Counted from the first letter of the stretch, positions 19,068 through 28,691 are shown. The stretch is DNA of 64,000 nt from Alphaproteobacteria bacterium (GCA_030425185.1 JAUIAU010000008.1:40318-104317); one strand, 5' to 3'. The notes: generated by a model not told the origin, from the sequence alone. Made by a program: numbers and translations.

Positions 19068-19828
19068 GGGCGCACGAAAACCGGCGCATCGGGCGTCGAG
19101 CGGTCAGGGTCCAGCCGGTAGCCGCCGGTTTCGAACCCGGCCAGCGCGTCCGGATCGGTCAACCGGTTCTCGACGATGAACCGCGCCATCGCGCCCCGTG
19201 CCTTCTTGGCGAAGAAGCTGACGATCTTCACCTCGCCGTCGCGATCCTCGTAGAAGCCCGGCGTGATGACCCGCAGGCCCAGCGCCTTCAGGTCCACCGC
19301 GCCGAAGTATTCGGCCGAGGCGCAATTCACCAGCGTGCCGGTCCCCAGCGCGTCAGCCTGCGCCCTGAGCGCCTTCGCGATCCGGTCGCCCCAATAGGCA
19401 TAGAGCGTCGCGCCGCGCCGCGTCTTCAGCCGCGACCCCATTTCCAGCCGGTAGGGCTGGATCAGGTCCAGCGGCCGCAACACGCCATAGAGCCCCGACA
19501 GGATGCGCAACCGGTCCTGCGCCCAGCGCAGGTCGTCGGGCGACAGGCTCTTCGCGTCGAGGCCCACGTAGGTATCCCCGGCAAAGGCATAGGCCGCGAT
19601 GCGCTGCGCCTCTTGCTCCGGCGCCTCGGCAAAGGCCTTGAACCGGTCCCGGTTCAGCCGCGCCAGGTCGTCGGACAGCGCCATCAGCGCCTTCAGGTCC
19701 CGCAGAGGCAGGTTGCGCGCCGTCCGCGCCAGCGACATCGCCTCGGCCCCGAACTCCGGCTCGGTCGCCCCTTCGGGCGTCGGCACGGACCAGTCGAGGC
19801 GCTTGGCGGGCGACAGGACGGTAAGCAT
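19034..19828 (-). CDS. yaaA: Peroxide stress protein YaaA
   Basis: DUF328/YaaA protein, which in E. coli lowers free iron during peroxide stress and has DNA-binding ability. The 264-residue protein starts MLTVLSPAKRLDW, the family signature. It continues with the conserved AYAFAGDTYVGLDA, RILSGLYGVLRPLDLIQPYRLEMG and CASAEYFGAV blocks. The start is set at this ATG rather than 21 codons upstream because family members begin exactly here. Its 3' end overlaps the VOC gene on the other strand. Confidence 0.92.
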   Translation of the reverse strand: MLTVLSPAKRLDWSVPTPEGATEPEFGAEAMSLARTARNLPLRDLKALMALSDDLARLNRDRFKAFAEAPEQEAQRIAAYAFAGDTYVGLDAKSLSPDDLRWAQDRLRILSGLYGVLRPLDLIQPYRLEMGSRLKTRRGATLYAYWGDRIAKALRAQADALGTGTLVNCASAEYFGAVDLKALGLRVITPGFYEDRDGEVKIVSFFAKKARGAMARFIVENRLTDPDALAGFETGGYRLDPDRSTPDAPVFVRPYEEAGARLAS

Positions 19829-19900
19829 GGGGCAACCTCCGGCAACGTGAAATGCAGCGCTTATCCTAGGCGCGCAGGCCGCGCCGTCCACCCCGCCCGG

Positions 19901-21940
19901 CTAGCCCGCGCGCAGCACGTCGAGGAACGCATCCCCGAAGCGCTCGGCCCGGCGGTCGCCCAGCAGCCGCGCCAGCGCACCGAGGTCGCCCGGCCGCATC
20001 TCGGCCACCTTGCGCAGCTGCGCCGCGGAGCAGGTCACCGGCTTGTCGGTGCCGTCCGTGCCCCGGGCAAGGTCGGCCTGCACCCGGCACAGGGCATCGT
20101 AAAGCTCGCCCTCGGGCCGCCCCGCCAGCCGCCGCCGGGCCGGGTGCATGTCGGCCACCTCGGCCCCGGCGATGACGGACAGGAACGCCTGCCCGTACTT
20201 CTCCAGCTTGGTTGCGCCGACACCGTTGACCCGGGCCATGTCGTCCAAGGTCTCGGGCTTCGTTTCGGCCATCTCGATCAGGGTGCGGTCGGGGAAGACC
20301 ATGTAGGCGGGCAGGCCCGCGGCCTCGGCCAGCGCGCGGCGCTTCGCCTTCAGGGCCGACAGCAGCGGCGCGTCCTCGTCCGACACCAGCGCCTTGACCG
20401 CCGGGCGCCGGTCGGGCGCGGCCAGCACGTCCCTGCGCAGCCGGATCGTCGCCTCGCCGCGCAGGATCGGGCGCGCCGCCTCGGTCATCACCAGCGCGCC
20501 ATGCCGGGTGGGATCGGGGCGCATCAGGTCATGCCCCATCATCTGCCGAAACAGGGCCTGCCACGTCCGCCGGTCCAGTTCGGTGCCGACGCCGAAGGTC
20601 GGCAACCCGTCGTGACCGCGCGCGCGCACCTTCTCGGTGGCGGTCCCGGTCAGGATGTCGATCAAGTGCCCGGCACCGAAGCTCTCGCCGGTGCGCAGCG
20701 CCGCAGACAGCGCCTTGCGGACAGGCGTGGTGGCGTCGAAGGTCTCGGGCGGGCGGTCGCAGAGATCGCAGTTGCCGCAGGGCTCGGCCGTTTCGCCGAA
20801 ATAGCCGAGCAACTGCTGGCGACGGCAGGCCAGCGCCTCGGCCAGGCCCAGAAGCGCGTTGAGGCGTCCGTGATCGGCCTGCTTGCGCTCGGGCGGGGCC
20901 AGCCCCTCGTCGATCTGGGTGCGGCGCAGGCGGATGTCGTCCGGCCCGTAGAGCGTCAGCGTCTCGGCCGGGGCCCCGTCCCGGCCCGCGCGCCCGATCT
21001 CCTGGTAATAGGCCTCGATCGACTTCGGCAGGTCGGCATGGGCGACCCAGCGGATATCGGGCTTGTCCACGCCCATCCCGAACGCGACCGTCGCCACCAC
21101 GATCAGCCCGTCCTCGCGGGCGAAGCGCTCCTCGACGGAGCGGCGCGGCTCGGCCTCCATCCCGCCGTGGTAGGCGACCGCCGGGTGCCCCTCCTGCGCC
21201 AGCGCCTGCGCCAGCGTCTCGGTCTTGGCGCGGGTGCCGCAATAGACGATGCCCGACTGCCCCTTCCGCGCCGCGGCGAAGGACAGGATCTGCCGGCGCG
21301 GCTGGTCCTTGGGCTGGAATGCCAGGTGGATGTTGGGCCGGTCGAACCCGCGCAGGAACCGGCGCGGCGCGGTCCCGTCGAACAGCTTCTCGACGATCTC
21401 GTCCTGGGTCTCGGCATCGGCCGTGGCGGTAAAGGCCGCCAGCGGGACACCCAGCCGCGCCCGCAGCGCGCCGATCCGCAGGTAGTCGGGGCGGAAGTCG
21501 TGGCCCCACTGGCTGACGCAATGCGCCTCGTCCACCGCGATCAGGCTGACACCCGAGCGGCGCAGCAATCCCTCCGCCGCGCCCGAGGCCAGGCGTTCCG
21601 GGGCGAGGTACAGAAGCTTCAGCCGCCTCTCGCGCAGTGCGTCCAGAACCGCGTCGGTTTCCGCCTCGGTATTGGCCGAGGTCAGCGCCCCCGCCTCCAC
21701 CCCCAGCTCGCGCAGGCTGCGCACCTGGTCCCGCATCAGGGCGATCAGCGGCGAGATCACCACCGTGACCCCCTCGCGGCACAGGGCGGGCAGCTGGTAG
21801 CACAGCGACTTGCCCCCGCCCGTGGGCATGATGGCCAGAACGTTCTCGCCCGAGATCACCGCCTGCGCGATCTCTTCCTGACCGGGACGGAAGGCGTCGA
21901 ATCCGAAGACGCGGTGCAACACCTCTTGGGGGTCGGACAT
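19901..21940 (-). CDS. recQ: ATP-dependent DNA helicase RecQ
   Basis: 3'-5' DNA helicase for recombination and replication-fork repair; 679 residues. Helicase motifs: I MPTGGGKSLCYQLPAL, II VDEAHCVSQWGHDFRPDY, III TATAD, and V/VI AFGMGVDKPD with QEIGRAGRDG. The RecQ-C-terminal zinc site (CRRQQLLGYFGE, CGNCDLC), winged helix and HRDC domain (about 600-670) follow. The ATG is the one directly before the conserved VLHRVFGFDAFRPGQ. It is on the same strand as yaaA, 72 bases apart. Confidence 0.95.
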   Translation of the reverse strand: MSDPQEVLHRVFGFDAFRPGQEEIAQAVISGENVLAIMPTGGGKSLCYQLPALCREGVTVVISPLIALMRDQVRSLRELGVEAGALTSANTEAETDAVLDALRERRLKLLYLAPERLASGAAEGLLRRSGVSLIAVDEAHCVSQWGHDFRPDYLRIGALRARLGVPLAAFTATADAETQDEIVEKLFDGTAPRRFLRGFDRPNIHLAFQPKDQPRRQILSFAAARKGQSGIVYCGTRAKTETLAQALAQEGHPAVAYHGGMEAEPRRSVEERFAREDGLIVVATVAFGMGVDKPDIRWVAHADLPKSIEAYYQEIGRAGRDGAPAETLTLYGPDDIRLRRTQIDEGLAPPERKQADHGRLNALLGLAEALACRRQQLLGYFGETAEPCGNCDLCDRPPETFDATTPVRKALSAALRTGESFGAGHLIDILTGTATEKVRARGHDGLPTFGVGTELDRRTWQALFRQMMGHDLMRPDPTRHGALVMTEAARPILRGEATIRLRRDVLAAPDRRPAVKALVSDEDAPLLSALKAKRRALAEAAGLPAYMVFPDRTLIEMAETKPETLDDMARVNGVGATKLEKYGQAFLSVIAGAEVADMHPARRRLAGRPEGELYDALCRVQADLARGTDGTDKPVTCSAAQLRKVAEMRPGDLGALARLLGDRRAERFGDAFLDVLRAG

Positions 21941-22144
21941 GGGCCTCAACGCCAGATATGGCTGCTCTTGTGTTTCGCGGACCATCCCATAGTGGGGGCA
22001 GGGGGACAAGAGGGCGACGGACCGGGGAACCGGCCCAGTCTGCCCCCGACCCGTTTACCGACCCTTAAGGCGGCGGCGCACCGATGGCGCACCGACACGA
22101 TACCGACGTTGCACCGACGTGATACCGACAGGCGCCGGAGCGCC

Positions 22145-22432
22145 TCAGTAGAAGGCGGCGGCGTTGTTGATGAGAATGATCCGCAGCGCATAGACCCCGA
22201 TCAGGGCGATCAGCGGCGCAAGGTCCAGCCCGCCCATCGGCGGCAGGATGCTGCGGATGCGGCCGTACAGCGGCTCCAGCAGGCGGTTCAGCCCGTCCCA
22301 GATCTGGGCGACCAGCGGCTGGCGCAGGTTGAGCACCTGGAAGTTGATCAGCCAGCTCACGATGATGTGGACGATCATGATGAACCACACGACATCGAGG
22401 ATCAGGAGCAGGATTTGCAGAAGCGAGGTCAT
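22145..22432 (-). CDS. YggT family membrane protein
   Basis: Small integral membrane protein of 95 residues with two hydrophobic segments (about residues 2-25 and 68-90) around the conserved WLINFQVLNLRQ and GGLDLAPL motifs. YggT proteins are linked to osmotic or cell-division functions in some bacteria, but the exact role is unknown. The ATG giving MTSLLQILLLILDVVWF is chosen. An ATG 6 bases and a GTG 9 bases further upstream are also open, and none has a strong Shine-Dalgarno sequence. Confidence 0.85.
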   Translation of the reverse strand: MTSLLQILLLILDVVWFIMIVHIIVSWLINFQVLNLRQPLVAQIWDGLNRLLEPLYGRIRSILPPMGGLDLAPLIALIGVYALRIILINNAAAFY

Positions 22433-22571
22433 GGGCATCACCGGTCAGAAAATGTTGGCCAAGACGTAAGCGCAGCCCCCCGGAGGCGCAATCCCCTGCC
22501 GCGACGTAGCCCTTGACCCCGGCGCGGCGGGCTGGTCCCAAGGCCCTGACCCCCGAAACGGAGCCCTCCGC

Positions 22572-23102
22572 ATGTATCCCGTCATCCGCATGGCCGGTGC
22601 CCTCTGGCGCTTCCGCAAGGCCCCGCGCCTGAGCGTCGGCGACACCCATGTCAGCCACCACATCTGCCTTCCCTGGGACATCGACATGTGGATGGAGTTG
22701 AACAACGGCCGCACGCTGACCCTCTACGATCTCGGGCGGATCGTCCTCTTCGTGCGGCTCGGCATCACCGGGGCGATGCGGGAAAAGGGATGGGTCGGAA
22801 CCGTCGCCGGGGCCTCGGTGCGCTACCGGGCCCGGGTGCGGATGTGGGACCGGATCGAGATGCGCTCGACCATCGTCGGCTGGGACGACCGCTTCACCTA
22901 TGCCGTCCAGAGCATGTGGCGCGGCGAGACCTGCACCAGCCAGGCGCTGCTCAGGATGGCAGTGACCAATCGCAAGGGTATCGTTCCCAGCCGCGAACTG
23001 GCGCAGGTCCTCGGCCAGCCCGAGGAAAGCCCGCCGCTGCCCGACTGGGTGCAGGCCTGGATCGCCGCCGAAGGGGAGCGTCCCTGGCCGCCGGCCCTCT
23101 GA
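22572..23102 (+). CDS. Thioesterase family protein (hot-dog fold)
   Basis: A 176-residue 4HBT-like acyl-CoA thioesterase. The family's helix-start motif is visible as LPWDIDMWMELNNGRTLTLYDLGR, with the DIDMxxHxN position here holding Glu-Leu-Asn. Strands (ASVRYRARVRMWDRIEMRSTIVGWDDR) follow. It likely hydrolyses long-chain acyl-CoA or a similar thioester. No gene nearby fixes the substrate. It stands alone between yggT and the MFS gene. Confidence 0.75.
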   Translation: MYPVIRMAGALWRFRKAPRLSVGDTHVSHHICLPWDIDMWMELNNGRTLTLYDLGRIVLFVRLGITGAMREKGWVGTVAGASVRYRARVRMWDRIEMRSTIVGWDDRFTYAVQSMWRGETCTSQALLRMAVTNRKGIVPSRELAQVLGQPEESPPLPDWVQAWIAAEGERPWPPAL

Positions 23103-23246
23103 CCCCGGACCCCGTTAATCCCGTCCTCCCGGCCGCGGCAGAATGGGGACAGTCCGCCGCATGCGGTGCCCACGCCCCGGAAATTTTCTTGCAGGGCCGG
23201 GGGAAGCCCGATTGATTACGGGGGCAAGAGGGGGATGAGGACCGAC

Positions 23247-24617
23247 ATGCCGAGTGCGAAACGCCGGATCTGGGGCTGGTTCTTCTTCGACTGGGCAAGC
23301 CAGCCATACAACACGCTGATTCTGACCTTCATCTTCGGCCCGTACATCGCCGAGATCCTTGGCGACGGCAGCCGCGCCCAGAGCATCTGGGGCTTCGGAA
23401 TCGCCGCCGCAGGCGTGGTCATCGCACTCGCCGCCCCGATCCTCGGGGCCATCGCGGACACCGGCGGCACCCGGATGCGTTGGATCTGGGTCTTCTCGAT
23501 CATGTATGTCGTCGGCAGCGCAGGCATCTGGATCGCGCATCCGCAGGACGTGAACCTGATTCCGGTGCTGCTGTTCTTCGCCATCGGCCTGATCGGGATG
23601 GAGTTCGCCACGATCTTCACCAACTCGATGCTGCCCGACCTCGGGTCGCGCGAGGAAATCGGACGCATTTCCGGGAACGGCTGGGCCTTCGGTTATATCG
23701 GCGGGCTCTTGGCGCTGGTGGTGATGCTGCTGTTCCTTGCCGAGAGCGGCACCACCGGGAAAACGCTGATCGGCCTCGACCCGATCTTCGGCCTAAACCC
23801 GGACGAGCGCGAGGGAACCCGCTTCGTCGGGCCGCTGTCGGCGATCTGGTACATCGTCTTCATGATCCCGTTCTTCCTCTGGGTCCGCGACCCGAGGCCC
23901 GTAAGGGCCGCACGCGGCGCTGTACCGAAGGCCCTGCGCGGCCTCGGGCAGACCCTGCGCAGCCTGCCCGCCCGGCGGTCGCTGTTCGCCTATCTCGCCA
24001 GCTCGATGTTCTACCGCGACGCGCTGAACGGCATGTACACCTTCGGGGGCATCTACGCGGCGGGCGTCCTCGGCTGGAGCGTGGTCGATACCGGCATCTT
24101 CGGCATTCTCGCCATCATCACGGGGGCGCTCTTCGCGTGGCTCGGCGGACGGGCGGATGCCACGTTCGGACCGAAACCGGTGATCGTGGCCTGCATCCTC
24201 GTGCTGACGGCGGTGGCGATCTCGGTGGTTTTCGTCAGCCGCACCAGCGTCTTCCTGATCCCGGTCGGCCCGGAGTCATCGCTGCCCGACATCAGCTTCT
24301 ACATCCTCGGGGCCGCCATCGGCGCGGCCGGCGGCGCGCTGCAATCGGCAAGCCGGACGATGATGGTCCGGCAGGGCGACCGCGCCCGGATGACCGAAGC
24401 CTTTGGCCTGTACGCGCTGGCGGGCAAGGCGACGTCGTTCCTCGCCCCGTTCCTGATCGGCGTCACGACCTATGTCACCGGCAGCCAGCAGCTGGGCGTC
24501 ACGCCGCTGATCGCGCTGTTCGGGATCGGCCTCGTCCTGCTGATCTGGGTCCGCCCCAACGGCGAGACCGGCGACGACCTGCCCGACAGCCCAGCCGGCA
24601 CGGCGGCGGCGGCATGA
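23247..24617 (+). CDS. MFS transporter, UMF1/Atg22-like
   Basis: Twelve-helix major facilitator of about 456 residues, of the family related to yeast Atg22 vacuolar effluxers ([25 protein letters not shown] is the typical first helix). The substrate is unknown; amino acid efflux is suggested only by the fungal homologue. GAGGA lies 5 bases before the chosen ATG; an in-frame ATG 12 bases upstream has poorer spacing. The stop overlaps the start of mepA (ATGA), giving a coupled pair. Confidence 0.85.
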   Translation: MPSAKRRIWGWFFFDWASQPYNTLILTFIFGPYIAEILGDGSRAQSIWGFGIAAAGVVIALAAPILGAIADTGGTRMRWIWVFSIMYVVGSAGIWIAHPQDVNLIPVLLFFAIGLIGMEFATIFTNSMLPDLGSREEIGRISGNGWAFGYIGGLLALVVMLLFLAESGTTGKTLIGLDPIFGLNPDEREGTRFVGPLSAIWYIVFMIPFFLWVRDPRPVRAARGAVPKALRGLGQTLRSLPARRSLFAYLASSMFYRDALNGMYTFGGIYAAGVLGWSVVDTGIFGILAIITGALFAWLGGRADATFGPKPVIVACILVLTAVAISVVFVSRTSVFLIPVGPESSLPDISFYILGAAIGAAGGALQSASRTMMVRQGDRARMTEAFGLYALAGKATSFLAPFLIGVTTYVTGSQQLGVTPLIALFGIGLVLLIWVRPNGETGDDLPDSPAGTAAAA

Positions 24618-25507
24618 TCCGGGGTCTGCTGGCGGCCCTGATCCTGGTGGCCTTCTCCCCGGCTACCGAGGCCCAGACCCGGGCGAACCAGCTTTTCGGG
24701 GCGATGCGCGACGCGGCGCCGCTCGCGCCGCAGGCGATCGGAACCTATGCCAAGGGCTGTCTCGCCGGGGCGGTGCAACTGCCCGAGACCGGGCCGACAT
24801 GGCAGGCGATGCGCCTCAGCCGGAACCGGAACTGGGGCCATCCGGAGATGATCGCCTTCATCGCGCGGCTGGGCGAGGCCGCCGTGCGCGAGGCGGGCTG
24901 GGCCGGGATCTATGTCGGCGACATCTCGCAGCCGCGCGGCGGGCCGATGACCAGCGGCCACGCGAGCCACCAGATGGGCCTCGACGCCGATATCTGGATG
25001 CTGCCCGCGCGGCGGCTGGACCTCAGCCGGTCCGAGCGCGAGTCGATCTCGTCGGTCAACGTCCGCAGCGCGGACCAGACCCGGGTGACCGAGGCGTTCA
25101 CCTACGGCCACATGGCCCTGCTGCGCGCCGCCGCCCTGGACCCGGCCGTGGACCGGATCTTCGTCACCCCGCCGGTCAAGATCGCGATGTGCAACGCCGA
25201 GACCGGCAACAAGGACTGGTTGCAGAAGATCCGGCCGCTGCAGGGCCACAACTACCATTTCCATGTCCGGCTGAAGTGTCCGCGCGATTCCCGCGGAACC
25301 TGCGAGACCCAGCGCCCGACCGTGCGCGAGCTGTCGAACGGCGGCAACGGCTGCGACGAGACCCTGAACTGGTGGGTGACCGAGTACCTCAACCCGCCGC
25401 CGCGCGACCCGAACGCGCCGCCCCCGCCGCCGCCGCCGCCGGGCGCGCGGGACTACGTTCTGGCCGACCTTCCGGGCCAGTGTGCACAGGTTCTGGCCGC
25501 CAATTGA
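24614..25507 (+). CDS. mepA: Penicillin-insensitive murein endopeptidase MepA
   Basis: Periplasmic zinc DD-endopeptidase (M74) that cuts peptide crosslinks in peptidoglycan. The 297-residue precursor has a signal peptide ([20 protein letters not shown]) and the metal/catalytic motifs [15 protein letters not shown] (H-x(6)-D type) and GHNYHFHVR. Conserved cysteine pairs fit a disulfide-bonded periplasmic protein. Unusual is a proline tract of eight consecutive Pro codons near the C-terminus, before a short Cys-containing tail. It overlaps the MFS gene upstream and the phytase-like gene downstream. Confidence 0.92.
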   Translation: MIRGLLAALILVAFSPATEAQTRANQLFGAMRDAAPLAPQAIGTYAKGCLAGAVQLPETGPTWQAMRLSRNRNWGHPEMIAFIARLGEAAVREAGWAGIYVGDISQPRGGPMTSGHASHQMGLDADIWMLPARRLDLSRSERESISSVNVRSADQTRVTEAFTYGHMALLRAAALDPAVDRIFVTPPVKIAMCNAETGNKDWLQKIRPLQGHNYHFHVRLKCPRDSRGTCETQRPTVRELSNGGNGCDETLNWWVTEYLNPPPRDPNAPPPPPPPPGARDYVLADLPGQCAQVLAAN

Positions 25508-26382
25508 CCCTGTTCCGGCGCTGTCTTCCACTCGTCCTCGCCCTGTGGGCGATGGCCGCCCAGGCGCAGCCGGTGCTGGTCGCCGATCTCGACTGGTCCG
25601 AACCGGTCGAGGGCTTCGGCGGCTGGTCCGGCCTGGCACTGCACGATGCCGGCCGCCGGTTCGTGGCGATCTCGGACCGGGGCCGGATCGTCGAGGGGCG
25701 CATCCTGCGCGATGCCGCGGGCACCCCGACCGGACTGGCGCCCGAGCGCTGGGACTGGCTGCGGAACACCGAGGGGCAGCGCATGAACCGGGGCCGCAGC
25801 GACGCCGAGGGACTGGCGCGCCGCAGCGACGGACGGCTCTACGTCAGTTTCGAGGGCGATCACCGCGTCTGGACCTATCCCGGCGTGGGGACCGGGGCCG
25901 CGTGGCTGCAACGCCCCGATGCCTTCCGCGCCTTCCAGGGCAATTCCGGGATGGAGGGCCTCGCCCTCGACGCGCGCGGCTGGCTCTACACGCTGCCCGA
26001 GCGTTCGGGCGCAACCGATCGGCCGTTCCCGGTCTGGCGCTGGCGGGGTGCCTCCGGCTGGGACCAGCCCTTCTCGATCCCGCGGCAGGGCCCGTTCCTG
26101 CCCACCGGCCTCGACATCGGGCCGGACGGCAAGCTCTACCTGCTGGAACGCGCGCTGGTGGCCTTTGCCTTTCGCTCCCGCGTCCGGCGCTTCACGCTGA
26201 CCGGATCCGCGATCGGCGACGAGGAGACCGTCCTCGAAACCAGCGCCGGGCGGCATGGCAACCTCGAAGGGCTGTCGGTCTGGCGGGACGGCACCGGGGC
26301 GATCCGGCTGACGATGATCGCGGACGACAATTTCCGCAGCTTCCAGTCGACCGAGCTGGTCGAATACCGCCTCGTCCGGTGA
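25504..26382 (+). CDS. Esterase-like activity of phytase family protein, secreted
   Basis: A 292-residue beta-propeller-like protein of the phytase-like esterase domain family. Repeated sheets are visible ([63 protein letters not shown]). The frame has no ATG at the 5' end. TTG at 25504 overlaps the mepA TGA and directly precedes a signal peptide ([20 protein letters not shown]), so TTG is taken as start. Export to the periplasm follows. The true substrate is unknown. Confidence 0.78.
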   Translation: MTLFRRCLPLVLALWAMAAQAQPVLVADLDWSEPVEGFGGWSGLALHDAGRRFVAISDRGRIVEGRILRDAAGTPTGLAPERWDWLRNTEGQRMNRGRSDAEGLARRSDGRLYVSFEGDHRVWTYPGVGTGAAWLQRPDAFRAFQGNSGMEGLALDARGWLYTLPERSGATDRPFPVWRWRGASGWDQPFSIPRQGPFLPTGLDIGPDGKLYLLERALVAFAFRSRVRRFTLTGSAIGDEETVLETSAGRHGNLEGLSVWRDGTGAIRLTMIADDNFRSFQSTELVEYRLVR

Positions 26383-26475
26383 TCCGCTTGACGGGACCCG
26401 GGGCGCGGGTTTAGGGCGGCGCGTCCCCGGAGCGGGGGCCAAGTCTCCGACCACCTTGCGAAAACGGAACACATC

Positions 26476-27099
26476 ATGACCCGCACTATCCTGCCTGGCG
26501 TCCTCGCCATGGCGGCCGTCGTCGTCGCCTCGAACATCCTAGTGCAATTCCTGTTCGGTCAGTGGCTGACCTGGGGCGCGTTCACCTACCCCTTCGCCTT
26601 CCTCGTCACCGACCTGATGAACCGGCTTTACGGCGCACAGGCCGCGCGGCGCGTCGTCTTCATCGGCTTTCTCGTCGGCATCGCCTGCTCGCTGATCGGC
26701 ACGCAGATCATGGGCGAGTTCGGGCCGCTGGTGACCTGGCGCATCGCGCTCGGCTCGGGGCTGGCGTTCCTGACCGCGCAGCTTCTGGACGTGGCGATCT
26801 TCGATCGCCTGCGGACCGGGACATGGTGGCGGGCGCCGCTCGTCTCGACCCTTGTCGGGTCCAGCGTCGACACGGCGATCTTCTTCACCATCGCCTTCTC
26901 CGCCGCGCTGACCTGGATAGAGCCCGCGAACGATGTCGCCTGGGCGGGCGAGGCGCTGCCGCTGCTCGGCCTCGGCCCGGTCGTGCCGCTCTGGGTGTCG
27001 CTGGCGGTGGCGGACTGGGGCGTCAAGCTCAGCCTTGCCCTGGTCGCCCTGATCCCGTTCCGCCTGCTTGTCGGGCGCTTTTCGGGGGCGACGTCCTGA
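26476..27099 (+). CDS. Queuosine precursor transporter (YhhQ/VUT family)
   Basis: Inner-membrane importer of queuosine precursors (preQ0/preQ1). The 207-residue protein has about six hydrophobic segments and the family signatures WGAFTYPFAFLVTDLMNRLYG, LDVAIFDRLR, WWRAPLVSTLVGSSVDTAIFF and DWGVKL. No queuosine synthesis genes and no clear preQ1 riboswitch are seen next to it. It is preceded by about 90 bases after the phytase-like gene. Confidence 0.9.
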   Translation: MTRTILPGVLAMAAVVVASNILVQFLFGQWLTWGAFTYPFAFLVTDLMNRLYGAQAARRVVFIGFLVGIACSLIGTQIMGEFGPLVTWRIALGSGLAFLTAQLLDVAIFDRLRTGTWWRAPLVSTLVGSSVDTAIFFTIAFSAALTWIEPANDVAWAGEALPLLGLGPVVPLWVSLAVADWGVKLSLALVALIPFRLLVGRFSGATS

Positions 27100-27192
27100 T
27101 TTCACACCGTTCTTGTGCTGTTACCGAAGTGTTGCAGAAATTCTTTTGACATACACAAAATCTGTGGCAGGCTTGGTCTTAACAGCAGCAAC

Positions 27193-27209
27193 GAAAGGAG
27201 GTGATCCAG
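27193..27209 (+). promoter_or_regulatory. Seventeen-base perfect complement of the 16S rRNA 3' tail, acting as Shine-Dalgarno
   Basis: GAAAGGAGGTGATCCAG is fully complementary to the conserved 16S 3' end (CTGGATCACCTCCTTTC), far longer than a normal 4-6 base ribosome binding site. The GGAGG core is 7 bases before a GTG codon, so spacing is also ideal. A TTGACA lies at 27146-27151, but no good -10 follows. Confidence 0.65.
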
Positions 27210-27265
27210 TGTCTAGAGGGATGTTGGAGAGAGGTGTCGGGACAGATCGGGAGGTCTTCTGCTGA
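27209..27265 (+). CDS. Putative 18-residue peptide ORF after extended Shine-Dalgarno
   Basis: GTG-initiated frame of 18 codons (begins Val/Met-Ser-Arg-Gly-Met-Leu, ends Phe-Cys) ending at TGA. I do not recognise it. Coding is suggested by the ribosome binding site ahead of it, not by the peptide itself. It could be a real micropeptide, a leader peptide, or incidental to an RNA that binds ribosomes. Hairpins and a CACCTCCT segment able to pair with the Shine-Dalgarno follow, then a terminator, so the unit looks self-contained. Confidence 0.45.
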   Translation: MSRGMLERGVGTDREVFC

Positions 27266-27317
27266 GGCAGCCCTCGGCTGAAATGCCCCTCGGTCGGGCC
27301 GCTGGTCTAACCGGCCC

Positions 27318-27325
27318 CACCTCCT
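27318..27325 (+). promoter_or_regulatory. Anti-Shine-Dalgarno-like segment
   Basis: CACCTCCT can pair with AGGAGGTG at 27196-27203 of the same transcript. It is also the 3' flank of a local hairpin (GGGCCG at 27296-27301 with CGGCCC at 27312-27317). The two pairings compete in part, as expected of a translational switch. This is inference from base complementarity only. Confidence 0.4.
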
Positions 27326-27336
27326 AGTTTTCTCGG

Positions 27337-27366
27337 AAGGGTCGTCCGTTTCGGCGGGCGGCCCTT
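27337..27366 (+). terminator. Rho-independent terminator
   Basis: A 12-bp stem (AAGGGTCGTCCG with CGGGCGGCCCTT, two G-U pairs) and a 6-base loop, followed by a short T/C tract. It ends 21 bases before the EamA start and would separate the small transcript from that gene. Confidence 0.65.
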
Positions 27367-27387
27367 TCCTGTTGCCGAACCCGGTCC

Positions 27388-28242
27388 ATGCGCCAGTCCG
27401 CCCTGCCCTATGTCGTGCTGATCTCGCTGATGTGGGGCAGCGGATACGTCTTCCTGAAACTCGCGGGCACCAGCCTGCCGCCGTTCTGGCTGACCGCGCT
27501 GCGCACCGGCTTCTCGGTTCCGGCGCTCGTGCTGGTGTGGCTGGCGCTGTCCTCGGAAAAATGGGCCGACCTGCGCCTGCGCGACGCGCTGGTGATCGGC
27601 ACGACGAACGGCTGGTTGCCGAACGCGATGGCGGCCTTCGCCGTGACCCGCCTGCCCGCGGCCGAAGCCGGGATGTTGCACGCCCTGACCCCGGTCTTCA
27701 CCGCGACCCTCGCGGCGCTCTTCCTCGCCGACGAGCGGTTGTCGCGGGGCATTGTCGTCGGTCTTGTCCTCGGGTTCCTCGGGGTGGCGCTGATCGCGAC
27801 GTCCGGCGACCTCGGAAGCGGCGACTGGATCGGGCGCGCGCTGATGGTGGGTGTCGCCTTTTCCTTTGCCGCAGGGTCGGTCTACGCCCGCGCGATCCGC
27901 ACGCGCACCCCGGCCCTGCTGGCGGCGAGCCAGCTGAGCGTCGCGACCGTGGTCGCGCTGGCCCTCTCCGCCCTGACGGGCGAGACGCAGCACTTCCCCG
28001 ATGACCCCGCCGGGTGGAGCGCGGTCCTGCTGCTGGCGCTGTTCTCGACCGCCGCCCCGGCGGTGCTGTTCCTCACGGTCATCCGGCGCCACCAGGCGGT
28101 CCGGATCGGTGGGGTCTCGTACCTGCAGCCGGTCTGGGCCATCCTGCTCGGCTGGGCCCTCCTGGCCGAGACCGTGACACCGATGCAGGGGCTTGGTCTT
28201 CTGACTGTCCTCGTCGGGGTGTGGTGGGTTACAAGGGGCTGA
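27388..28242 (+). CDS. EamA/DMT family transporter
   Basis: Drug/metabolite-type permease of 284 residues with about ten hydrophobic segments in two EamA repeats. The first repeat begins YVVLISLMWGSGYVFLKLAG; the second ends PVWAILLGWALLAETVTPMQGLGLLTVLVGVW. Substrates of this family range from amino acids to nucleotide sugars; none can be named here. It starts just downstream of the terminator, so it needs its own promoter or read-through. Confidence 0.85.
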   Translation: MRQSALPYVVLISLMWGSGYVFLKLAGTSLPPFWLTALRTGFSVPALVLVWLALSSEKWADLRLRDALVIGTTNGWLPNAMAAFAVTRLPAAEAGMLHALTPVFTATLAALFLADERLSRGIVVGLVLGFLGVALIATSGDLGSGDWIGRALMVGVAFSFAAGSVYARAIRTRTPALLAASQLSVATVVALALSALTGETQHFPDDPAGWSAVLLLALFSTAAPAVLFLTVIRRHQAVRIGGVSYLQPVWAILLGWALLAETVTPMQGLGLLTVLVGVWWVTRG

Positions 28243-28268
28243 TTTGTCCGCCTGTCCCGAGCCGCCCC

Positions 28269-28691
28269 ATGCTGCGCATCACCGACGAGATCGTCCTTCA
28301 GGACTGGGAGCTAACCGAAAGCTTCGTGCGCGCGTCGGGCCCCGGCGGGCAGAACGTCAACAAGGTCGCCACCGCCGTGGAACTGCGCTTCGAGGCCGAA
28401 CGCTCGCCGCACCTGCCGGGACCCGTGAAGACCCGGCTCCGGCGGATCGCCGGGCGGCGCTGGACGCAGGACGGCGCGCTGATCCTGCAGGTGGACGAAA
28501 CGCGCAGCCAGGCCCGCAACCGCGACATCGCGCGCGCCCGCCTGACCGACCTGATCCGCAAGGCCCTCGTCGCTCCGAAACGGCGCATCCCGACGCGGCC
28601 GACGCTCGGCAGCCAGAAACGGCGGCTCGCCGCCAAGACGCAGCGCGGCACCGTGAAGTCGCTGCGCGGCAAGGTCGAGGACACCGAATGA
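28269..28691 (+). CDS. arfB: Alternative ribosome-rescue factor ArfB
   Basis: Codon-independent peptidyl-tRNA hydrolase that frees stalled ribosomes. The 140-residue protein has the catalytic loop GPGGQNVNKVATAVELRF (GGQ motif) in the release-factor domain. A basic, disordered C-terminal tail (KRRIPTRP, KRRLAAKTQRG) threads into the mRNA channel in homologues. It is 26 bases after the transporter gene and overlaps the next gene by ATGA. Confidence 0.93.
   Translation: MLRITDEIVLQDWELTESFVRASGPGGQNVNKVATAVELRFEAERSPHLPGPVKTRLRRIAGRRWTQDGALILQVDETRSQARNRDIARARLTDLIRKALVAPKRRIPTRPTLGSQKRRLAAKTQRGTVKSLRGKVEDTE

Noticed and set aside
27100..27192. preQ1 riboswitch near the queuosine precursor transporter
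   Set aside because: The region is downstream of the transporter gene and lacks the compact H-type pseudoknot pattern.
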